A stretch of DNA of 64,000 nucleotides, taken from NCBI GenBank assembly GCA_022578965.1, contig MU400562.1, positions 186,001 to 250,000 on the forward strand, read 5' to 3'. Source of the stretch: Xylaria sp. FL1777. Lineage: Eukaryota; Ascomycota; Sordariomycetes; Xylariales; Xylariaceae. This document shows positions 56,143 to 64,000 of this stretch, in pieces. A model generated the notes under the pieces. The model worked only from the letters and a program-made list of their open reading frames with translations, made no database searches and was not told the origin of the DNA. Each line of letters begins with the position of its first letter. Position 1 is the stretch's first letter. The position numbers and the translations under genes were made by a program.

Positions 56143-56556
56143 CCTCTATCTGGGCAACTCGATGTCGCCGGCCGTGGAGATGTCGAGATAAAATATACTA
56201 CTATCTGATGTGACAACTCGCATATCATGCAACGCGCTAGGACTCGAGTTGGTCAAAGGAGACGGGGACTTGGATGAAAGGGACGGAATAGGTGTCGCGT
56301 TTTTGGAGACCGACCAAGAAATTCTTGTTACCAGTACCTTCACGTAGTAGGCAGTTTGCTTTTAGCCAATTGTTATGCTCCATAACTGCATTAGCTCAGT
56401 TGCTCCTTCGGATAAGTACATAATGCAATTAGGTAGGTAAGTACCTGCCTTAACACTAGCGCCGATTGTTCGTGGACTCTTGAAGCTTCCCTAAAATTTC
56501 CCGACAAGACAACAACATCTGTCGTATTTCCATTTGCCGGATATCAGATCATAACC
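56143..56556. promoter_or_regulatory. Divergent promoter region, U1-70K / mL43
   Basis: 414 bp separate the two start codons. A TAGGTAGGTAAGTACC motif lies near 56430-56446. No other element is called. Confidence 0.5.
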
Positions 56557-57099
56557 ATGACGATAAGGGCACTGGAAAGGGTTTCTTTTGGCCAGGTATG
56601 TGATGATCTGCCCAAAATATCCTGCTATGCGACCAAGGTCCCGTACTGCCGACTAACGATGCGACCAGAATGGCATCGGTGCCTTCATCCTGCAATGCAA
56701 GAGGATGGACATTCATTATTGCAATCAATCTGGAAGCTCGCGAGGAATGAAGTAAGGAAGAACCGAGGACGAACCATCTCGAACCAAGAGCGCTAACAAT
56801 ATGCCAGCGCTTTCATCAAGTCCCAGCTATCCAAATTCGCCTCATTAAATCCCCAGATCGAATTCACCGTATCTCCCCGGCCGCGGAAACACCCCGTCCT
56901 CATTGGCCATTATATCAATGGCAAGGAAAAGTCAATCTGCGTTAGAAATATGGATTCGTTACAGGTTTTAAAGAAGGCCGAATTGCTCCGCGACGCTAAC
57001 GGAGAAAAGGTCAAGAGAGTCAACAAGCCAATCACAAGTATAAACGAAAGTGTGCGTGGTGTCTGGAGTCCCTACCATGGCCATGGTATGCAGGTATAG
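56557..57099 (+). CDS. mrpl51: Mitochondrial large-subunit ribosomal protein mL43 (L51/S25/CI-B8 domain)
   Basis: Three exons: 56557-56595, 56669-56751 and 56808-57099 (137 aa). Donors are GTATGT and GTAAGG; acceptors are ACCAG and GCCAG. Spliced, the protein begins MTIRALERVSFGQNGIGAFI and continues LQCKRMDIHYCNQSGSSRGM, the typical mL43 opening where the fold presents a Cys/Ser-Gly rich loop. Then come FIKSQLSKFASLNPQIEFTV and RKHPVLIGHYINGKEKSICV. These are hallmarks of the thioredoxin-like L51/S25/CI-B8 domain. The C-terminus ends soon after VRGVWSPYHG, as in fungal homologues. The protein is part of the 54S mitochondrial subunit. The short first exon (13 codons) explains why no single long frame is visible. 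Confidence 0.92.
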
Positions 57100-57457
57100 A
57101 GAACATTGTTGTGAAGGAGGGGGAATGTTATTGTGTGTATGACTACGCGTTGGATATCACAGCCCGGCAAGACCTTGAACTGTGTAATAAAGGATTCCGC
57201 GCACGTATATCACTATTATCACAAGCTCAAAAGCATTACGAAGAAATTATGGGTGATTTCTGGGTGATTTCTTTAACTTTTATTCCTATACCTGTCTAGT
57301 GCAATCTCGTCATGTTCTGATTTTCAGGTAGAAGGGAGAGAGGACCGTGTGCATGGCTTTTAATTGCTACATGGAGTTCAGACTTGATACAGCAACAGGC
57401 ACGCCTTATCCCGCCATATAGCCTTGAGAAGAGTCTTTCATCTTTCTCTCTATCTCT
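57100..57457. other. Convergent intergenic region, mL43 / tpi
   Basis: 358 bp of 3' flanks. Nothing else is seen. Confidence 0.6.
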
Positions 57458-58442
57458 TTACAACTTGCTGTTGATGATGTCGACAACTAATTTGAACTGA
57501 TTAGCATGGCAAAGTTGGATGAAGTTATAGAACTGGATAGACTCACAAGCAGGCTTCAAACTGGCACCGCCAACCAAGAAGCCGTCGATGTCTTTCTCTT
57601 TGCTGAGCTCCTTGGAGTTCTTCTCGCTAACACTGCCACCATACAAGATCCGGGTCTCATCAGCGACGGACTGGCTGACATTCTTGGCCAACCATTCGCG
57701 GATAGAGGCGTGGACCTCCTGGGCCTGCTGGGTAGTGGCGACCTTGCCGGTACCGATAGCCCAGATGGGCTCGTAGGCGATGACAATCTTGCTCCAGTCG
57801 GAGATCTTGGCCTTGAGGGCGGCAAGCTGCTTAGCGATTACGTCGAGAGTTTGGCCGGCCTCGCGCTGCTCGAGACTCTCGCCACAGCACCATATGACGC
57901 TAATGCCATTCTCGGTGGCATACTTGGTCTTGGCGGCCACGATCTCGTCGCTCTCGCCGAGGAGAGTTCGCCGTTCCGAGTGGCCCAGGATAGTCCAGTC
58001 GATGCCGCTGTCCTTCAGGTGCTGGACGGAGATCTCGCCGGTGAAGGCGCCGTTGGGCTTGTCGAAGACATTCTGAGCGGCGACGCCAATCTCCTTCTTC
58101 GCTCTCTCGCGAACGAGTAGGAGGTAGAGGGCAGGAGGGGCAATGACGGTCTCTAGCATTGTTCAACATGGCGTCAGTGGTCACACGTCCGGCACAGGCT
58201 ATAATTCTGACTATAACTCTGAGGCACGTCTTACCAACATTAGGGTCGAGTTGGGCCTTGTTGAGGTTGTCGACAATCTCGGTGATGGACGAGATGGACC
58301 CGTTCCTTGCACATTCCAATTGGATTAGCTAGTAGTCATTGTGATTTCTGGTTGTAGTAGAGAGATTTTCTCTGATTAGGCAAGCAAAGAAGACATTGCC
58401 TCACATCTTGAAGTTGCCGCCGACGAAGAACTTGCGCGCCAT
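57458..58442 (-). CDS. tpiA: Triosephosphate isomerase
   Basis: Four exons on the minus strand: 58405-58442, 58235-58305, 57547-58152 and 57458-57486 (247 aa). Donors are GTGAGG, GTAAGA and GTGAGT. For the last intron the acceptor TTAG, not the nearer-to-donor TCAG, gives the family sequence SLKPAFVDIINSKL. The spliced start MARKFFVGGNFKMNGS provides the catalytic Asn and Lys of the NFKMN motif. The electrophilic His is in ILGHSERR, the catalytic Glu in AYEPIWAIGTGK, and the phosphate loops are ILYGGSVSEKN and GFLVGGASL. The enzyme interconverts DHAP and glyceraldehyde-3-phosphate in the cytosol as a homodimer. The length matches the usual ~248 residues. A 204-aa antisense frame is an artefact of strong codon bias. 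Confidence is very high for the product and high for splice sites. Confidence 0.96.
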
Positions 58443-60066
58443 TTTGAATGATAGCTCGATCAGTCGATACTGCTGAGAGTGTGGGGGTGGAGTTTACAGG
58501 TTGTCCTAGGACTTCTTTTTGGGGGGGATCACTAGACCTGTCAAGAGAAAGTGGGATCTAGGAAAAGAATATACGTTGTTCAAACTAGCCTACCCAGGTA
58601 GCGAGAGCTCCAAGGACGGAAGAAGAAGCAGGTAAGAAGGTGAGGGAGTAAGTATTTGCTCGGAATCGAGATGACGTTCGATGGTTCGCAACAAAAAATG
58701 GCGGGGTCCGGCTTCTGACGAGCTACCAGGCTTTTTGGAGCTCCGTAACCCCGCCAAAAGGTCCCCAAAAGTCGCGCTCCAATATGCATGTCTAGCCCTG
58801 CGCGAAAAAGACTCGCGCCCTCACCAGATCTTTACCTACCTAGGTACATTATCTAGTACCTAGGTAGCTTAGGTAAACTCTCTTAGTTGATATTTTTATT
58901 TAGTTCTTCATTTTAGTAAACACAATTATCCAACTTATGTAATGTTCCTTTCCCTACTACGCCTTGCATGAAATTGAGGGTGAGAGAATGCATATATATC
59001 TTCTGTAAAATATATCCGAGCGCAATACGATTATTACAATGCTCTTTATGCGACTGGGTAAGCACCACAACACCGGTAATCATTAGCTGGTCTAGACTTG
59101 ACTTTCTAACAATTCGTGTGTTCCAAGGTTGATTGGAGAGAGGAGATGAACAATATGTATTAAGGTACAATAGTTAAAACTTAGGAAACAGAATAATCAT
59201 AGGGTAATCATAACCTACCTTGTTACTCGGTCATGGCTTTATATAAACTTAATCATACGATTGTGGTTCCAATGACCGACCGACTGCACATGTGCATGAG
59301 AACCCCTGAACGTGAAGTGCATGGCTGGTGTAAAGTATACCTATCTAGCATTCCTTGAGACGCCAAGGGAAAAGCGCCCCTTTTTACCACAGTCCCGATG
59401 GACTCTGGAATCGTGTTAGGGGTTCCAAAGGATACAGCATGAGACCCTTTGGAATTCTACATATAGGCACAAAATGCGACATGTCCCCCCTTCATTGTGA
59501 CTTGGAGAAAATATCAACTGCTCTAAAATTTTCCAAGACCGTCTACGCCTAGGGTTTCAGGTATTTACATAACTGCCGGATGTAGAAACATCGACAACCC
59601 GAAAGGAAAGCGCAAGATGGATGTCATTGAGTCGACGGCAATCAACCTGGGCGTTGCGGACGACGAGTTGCATGTTCTCTCGCGAGAGAAGACGAAAAGG
59701 GGGTTTCCTTCTCAGTAATTTAATACGATGGGTTGTCTAGACTACTTGCAAAGTTTCCAGATATAGTAAGCGGACACAGAGAGGCGAATATGACAGAGGT
59801 TCGTGATATTGAAGGGGTCATGAAGTTCGTATTGAGGATAATTTTAACTGCCGGAGGATAAGAATATGAAAAGCGAGTGGGACTCATAAGGTAAAGAGTA
59901 CGGCTGGGGTTAACATAAGTGATCGTGATTCTCTAATATCTAATCAGGAAGTAAAGCGAGTGATAGACATTTATAGGTAGGTGTGAGTTTGAATAATCAT
60001 TTATCTGGGTATTTAGAGAACTCCATCTTGATTGGATTTCATTAATTGTGTGATATATATGGTTAT
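58443..60066. other. Intergenic region between tpi and utp10
   Basis: 1.6 kb containing the tpi promoter (pyrimidine-rich leader, CCTAGGTA motifs near 58846-58874) and the 3' flank of utp10. A 33-codon frame at 59616-59717 with MDVIESTAINLGVADDELHV is noted but has no support as a gene. Confidence 0.55.
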
Positions 60067-63000
60067 TTACTGAAGCATTGCGTCAAGGCTTTCCCCTAGA
60101 ACGGTTTCGATTCCCACGATCCAACGGTTTGTTTCCCTTTCTACATCCTCATCGTCATCTTCCTGCAATTCGCTAATGTATGGTAACATCTCCGGCAACA
60201 TAGACAGCCATTCTTCTCCCAACTTGTCTGTAAGCGCTTGTTGGCACTTTACCACAGCGAGGCGCACGGGCGCGTGCCCAGAACGTAAGTTTTTCAGCAG
60301 AGAGCTGTTCAGTTCTTTCTGGTGTTCTTGAGAGTCCGCCGTCGCTGCTAATTCGACAATAGCGGGGATCAGATCTTTCGCCAAGTCGATTGAGGGTGCA
60401 TGGCTTAATTGTGATATAAGGACGGGTGCAATAGCGTTGAAGTGGGCTGGTGCTTGCCAGAATTCGTCTTGGTCGTGTTCGAAGCATTGCGTTAAAACCT
60501 GCAAGGCTTTTCGCCAAAGCTCGCGTTCGTCTACATTTGTAAGGTCTGCTGTTTTGACTACGCCAGCAGCATTTTCAACAACGTACGTTGCGTAGCTCGT
60601 TACTATGGATTTGAGGTTGCTGAAGAAGGTTAATAGGAAGCCGTATACGCTGAGAAGTCGGAGATTTCTTCCAACAGTCTCCTTCTTTGGCACTGCTGTG
60701 GACCATTCCATCAGTTGAGAGAATACGGGCCGGAAGGCAGCATCATTCAGCTTATAGACCAGCCTGAGTGCAACGTTGTTGACGATTTCCTCGACCTGCC
60801 CAATGTGTCTTACAAATTCACTGTCAACGTCATTCTGCGAGTGAAGCAGCCTACGAAGGTCAAGGGCGTTGAGGAAGATAGACCACAAGATGGTAACATT
60901 CTTCGAGATGTCAGTTTTCGAATGCTTGTCGATCGCGATTCCTAAGACATTAAGATATTCACGTATAGCCTGTGCCGATAAACTTATTAGTTGATAGTTC
61001 TTTTGATTGCTTTGCGGTGTTCTTACCGTTTGACCTGCATCGGCGTATGTGCTCAAACTCTTTTCCAGAGCTGTGAACATCGTCTTAGCTTCAACTTGTT
61101 TGGCAATGAATTGAAGACATTGGAGACGAGCATCGTTGGATTCTCTTCCCATCCTCGACTTGGCCGAGGCGCGAGAGACAGCTAATATTCGGCCTAAGTA
61201 GGAACCTGACAACATATACGGTAGATATTGCGCGAGCGCTGTAATAAAGGCGTAAGCAGCGTTGTGTAGCTCTTGGAGTCGAGTGCCGTTGGCAAAGCTC
61301 TCGGCTATGTAGGAGAGGGCTCTTGGTATCGCAGATGGGAGCACAGGCACGATGCCGTCTTGAAGGACATCCACCAAGGAAGCCAAGCACAACAGGGCCA
61401 TGACACGAAGTTGCATGTCATCTTGGCCGAGGCATTTATCCCCAGCAATAGTGGAGGCAGCAGCCGCCACAGCTTCAGGATCCTTCTTCCCGTATTTCTC
61501 CGCAATCTTGTCCACGCAACCAACAGCGATGTGCTTATATGCAACGTCATCTGACACTCTGATAATTTCTGTAAGCTGCGGCAGGAAGGCAAGTAACGCT
61601 GTTCTTGAATTGCCATCCACCTGGCTCTCTTGGTCGATTCTTATTTCAACAGCCTTCAGTACCTTTCGACGTAGGATTGCATCTGGTCGGTCTAGGAGGG
61701 TCTCCACTGCCTTGATAAACTCTCCGATTGAGAGGAGATTTAAAAGTTTAGAAAGCGCATCGCCGCAGCAATTATATAAAGACTTGCGCTGCTTTAGTGA
61801 ATCCGCTAAGAGCAACAAGTCCTCAAGTAGTGTAGAGTACAGCTCGCGGATTTTAGACGCCTCCATGTCGTCTCGCTCAGCTAACTTGCTGATCTGTGTT
61901 GTCAATTTTCTGCTCGAGAGCAAATGCGGGAGCAAGGTCAGCTCGTTTAGACCAATTCTCTCAGGATCGCGTTCACTTTGGTCATTTGTGCCGAGAAGTA
62001 TAGCAGAGATATTGGGCCGCGGTTTGAAGATATCTGCAATCAAGTTAAGAAGTTTGATAAGAGACTGTAGCTGGATCTCAACAGTAAAGTAATTAAAAAC
62101 CTCGGTGGCAAACGACATAATCTGGTCAGTAGGGCTATACATGTTGGTAAGCATGCCGAGAAGTGCGAACAGGAACTCCCTAGCGTCAAGTGTTTCTACG
62201 AGGGAAACGAACAGGCCGAGTCTTCGGTGAGAAGGTATATGTTCATAAGCAGTTACAAAGCTGAGAAGTAGCTCTGATGAGCCGGCTAGGGGGTTGACTT
62301 TGCCCTTGCGTAGGGACTGGATCAATGGAGGCACAACTTCCTTGACTGTCTGATTGATAACATGAGCAGAATAATCGTCACTCTGTCGAAGAACGGAAGT
62401 GCCCATTTGCGTGAAAATCGGCATCACGCTATTGAGAACTAGATCAGGAGCAACTTTGGCAAGACTTGCAACGAGGAGCAGTGCAGTACTTTGGACGGCA
62501 GGACTCGAAGACTTCTGGATGCAATTGACAAGTAGATCGCCATGCCCGCCGGTACTGTCAATAGTGAGCTCTGTGTTATCTTTGTATGCTGGGACCATGG
62601 CTAGTAAGCTTCGAAGCACGAGGCTTTGAAGATACCCAAGCTCCGAACCCACCAATACGCGGAAATGTTGAAGCTCTGATAGGGTATTAAAGAGTGCATT
62701 AAGTAGTTGGGGATGTTTTTCAGGATTAGATCCCTCTACTAGTTGTAACACGAAGGTAACTTGCTTTAGCGTTGCACTTATTTCTGGCGTCGCCTGTGTG
62801 CCTAGCCCTCGGTGATTATCTGAGGAACTAGTCCTCCTTCGTTTACCTGGAGGGGGTTCATCTGCCATCTTAGCGGTTGGCTCCAACGTTTCCAGGAAGT
62901 ACAATAAGATGTCAGTTGTAAGTTCGACGTTCCGTAAAAGATCGGTAGCTTCTGCAGAGGCTAGACTGCGGTCATCTGACCAGTCTTTCTGTGTCAACTC

Positions 63001-64000
63001 AAGCATTTTTTGGGCCACAGTATGCTTTGTCTCCGTTTTCATACTTGACCATAAATCCCGGATGCGAAGGAAAGCAGCATGGAGGAAGCTCTGCCTTAGA
63101 AGAAGCTCCTCGGTTTGGACCGCATGTAGGATGAACTCGATTCCCTCTTTCTCATTTGGTAGAAGTACTTCTAGACTGCTCCGGTCTATTGCCGACTCCT
63201 GGATTTTCTCAAGCGAGCAGAGCCGGCGAGCCGTATCAGCTGACAAGAAAGTCCACTGTTTTAGCATTGGAAGCAGGAGCTGAGTGCGAGATGTTCCTGA
63301 GATGCTCTTTACCTGACTTAGACATGCCCCGAGACGAAGCTTTAGAATCAAGAGAGGCGAATGAACGACATGTGACGCTAGAAAAGCCAAAATAGAGCGC
63401 CGCATACCGTGTGATAGGCGACTATTCTTGTCGTTCTCAGGCCCGTGGGCGGTACTGCTTGAACCACTACTAAGTGCACTATTCATGATCGCAATAACAT
63501 AGTCTGCGTTTAACACGCATTCTTCTAACGAAGGAAGAAGGACCGTGCGAACAAAACTTCGGCAAGTATCGAGGTTCATCCACTCAAGAGCATCGGTTTT
63601 ATCGTACAAAGTTTCCAGTCCCCATTTGTGCGCTGAAGCAGTTGTATCAGCGTAGAAGTTGCCTAGGACTGCAATGAGGTCTGCAGCGGCTCGTCGGACC
63701 TTTTTAGAAGGGTCATTCAAAGCTGCTATGCCATATGGGAAGAAAGCCTGATAGTCGACACCAGTGCAATCATCCTGCTTCAAACGATTCTTTGCCATAT
63801 CAAGAGCGCCAACTCTGGCTAAAGTCGGATACGGTCCACACCAGATTCTCATGAAAAAGGAGAAGTAAAAAGATTCCCTGCTAGCCTGTTCGCGGTGGAG
63901 GGGTGTAATCCTGTCAAAGATAGCGATATTGCTTGATTCCGCCAGCCCAGACAAGTAAACGGTGCAGAGATCACCAAAGATTTCCAGAGATCTAGATCTT
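60067..64000 (-). CDS. utp10: U3 snoRNP/SSU-processome HEAT-repeat protein Utp10 (5' part missing)
   Basis: The minus-strand frame is open from the right edge to the stop at 60067, giving about 1,290 C-terminal residues of a protein usually near 1,800. One probable 57-nt intron lies at 60970-61026 (GTAAGA..CACAG with a CTAATAAG branch); it has no stop and is a multiple of three, so the frame reads through. The protein is a continuous series of helical HEAT-type repeats, with YQAFFPYGIAALNDPSKKVR and VRRAAADLIAVLGNFYADTT early and the BP28CT-type region (FRPVFSQLMEWSTAV...SIVTSYATYVVENAA) near the end. The final HEAT segments contain LKNLRSGHAPVRLAVVKCQQ and EEWLSMLPEMLPYISELQED. Utp10 belongs to the UTP-A/t-Utp complex, linking pre-rRNA transcription to early 18S processing in the nucleolus. 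A PPPGKRRRT basic patch could be a localisation signal. Confidence 0.93.
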   Translation of the reverse strand, partial: RSRSLEIFGDLCTVYLSGLAESSNIAIFDRITPLHREQASRESFYFSFFMRIWCGPYPTLARVGALDMAKNRLKQDDCTGVDYQAFFPYGIAALNDPSKKVRRAAADLIAVLGNFYADTTASAHKWGLETLYDKTDALEWMNLDTCRSFVRTVLLPSLEECVLNADYVIAIMNSALSSGSSSTAHGPENDKNSRLSHGMRRSILAFLASHVVHSPLLILKLRLGACLSQVKSISGTSRTQLLLPMLKQWTFLSADTARRLCSLEKIQESAIDRSSLEVLLPNEKEGIEFILHAVQTEELLLRQSFLHAAFLRIRDLWSSMKTETKHTVAQKMLELTQKDWSDDRSLASAEATDLLRNVELTTDILLYFLETLEPTAKMADEPPPGKRRRTSSSDNHRGLGTQATPEISATLKQVTFVLQLVEGSNPEKHPQLLNALFNTLSELQHFRVLVGSELGYLQSLVLRSLLAMVPAYKDNTELTIDSTGGHGDLLVNCIQKSSSPAVQSTALLLVASLAKVAPDLVLNSVMPIFTQMGTSVLRQSDDYSAHVINQTVKEVVPPLIQSLRKGKVNPLAGSSELLLSFVTAYEHIPSHRRLGLFVSLVETLDAREFLFALLGMLTNMYSPTDQIMSFATEVFNYFTVEIQLQSLIKLLNLIADIFKPRPNISAILLGTNDQSERDPERIGLNELTLLPHLLSSRKLTTQISKLAERDDMEASKIRELYSTLLEDLLLLADSLKQRKSLYNCCGDALSKLLNLLSIGEFIKAVETLLDRPDAILRRKVLKAVEIRIDQESQVDGNSRTALLAFLPQLTEIIRVSDDVAYKHIAVGCVDKIAEKYGKKDPEAVAAAASTIAGDKCLGQDDMQLRVMALLCLASLVDVLQDGIVPVLPSAIPRALSYIAESFANGTRLQELHNAAYAFITALAQYLPYMLSGSYLGRILAVSRASAKSRMGRESNDARLQCLQFIAKQVEAKTMFTALEKSLSTYADAGQTVRTPQSNQKNYQLISLSAQAIREYLNVLGIAIDKHSKTDISKNVTILWSIFLNALDLRRLLHSQNDVDSEFVRHIGQVEEIVNNVALRLVYKLNDAAFRPVFSQLMEWSTAVPKKETVGRNLRLLSVYGFLLTFFSNLKSIVTSYATYVVENAAGVVKTADLTNVDERELWRKALQVLTQCFEHDQDEFWQAPAHFNAIAPVLISQLSHAPSIDLAKDLIPAIVELAATADSQEHQKELNSSLLKNLRSGHAPVRLAVVKCQQALTDKLGEEWLSMLPEMLPYISELQEDDDEDVERETNRWIVGIETVLGESLDAMLQ

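Noticed and set aside
57506..58120. 204-aa plus-strand open frame
   Set aside because: Exactly antisense to the triosephosphate isomerase main exon; it results from that gene's codon bias.

Overview
The window is nuclear DNA of a filamentous ascomycete (Pezizomycotina). The evidence is short spliceosomal introns of about 50-160 nt with GT..AG ends, genes on both strands without operons, a trifunctional trpC in the GATase-IGPS-PRAI order, a fungal Nup188, DUF4211 and DUF7025/AAA proteins, a Zn2Cys6 regulator and a fungal 7TM rhodopsin-domain protein. Gene structures resemble Sordariomycetes, and the many intergenic TAGG/CCTA tetranucleotide runs would fit Xylariales. That placement is an inference.

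Layout. (1) 1-7.2 kb, housekeeping: the 3' part of an Arg/Ser-rich membrane-hairpin protein, kinetochore subunit Nnf1, and a G3BP-type NTF2+RRM protein. (2) 7.2-30 kb, accessory island: low gene density, AT-rich and repeat-bearing stretches, a Zn2Cys6 transcription factor (9.5-11.6 kb), a decayed cytochrome P450 (13.8-15.4 kb), an isochorismatase-like hydrolase, a 7TM rhodopsin-domain protein divergent from a phytanoyl-CoA-type dioxygenase, and a P450 divergent from an MFS exporter. This looks like a small metabolic cluster (regulator, three tailoring enzymes, exporter, possible sensor) with no PKS, NRPS or terpene synthase in the window. The P450 appears to carry a one-base frameshift. (3) 30-64 kb, conserved core: RanBP1, a DUF4211 nuclear protein, trpC, Nup188, an AAA+ ATPase, Tim9, Mrt4, U1-70K, mitochondrial ribosomal protein mL43, triosephosphate isomerase, and the C-terminal two thirds of Utp10, which runs off the right edge.

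Most multi-exon models were built by hand from splice consensus and reading-frame continuity; exon coordinates are given in each entry. Several core genes are head-to-head (trpC/nup188, tim9/mrt4, U1-70K/mL43), as are two accessory pairs (7TM/dioxygenase, P450/MFS). trpC has two exact TGASTCA sites, one spanning its start codon, which fits cross-pathway (Gcn4/CPC1) control. No tRNA, rRNA or CRISPR array was recognised.
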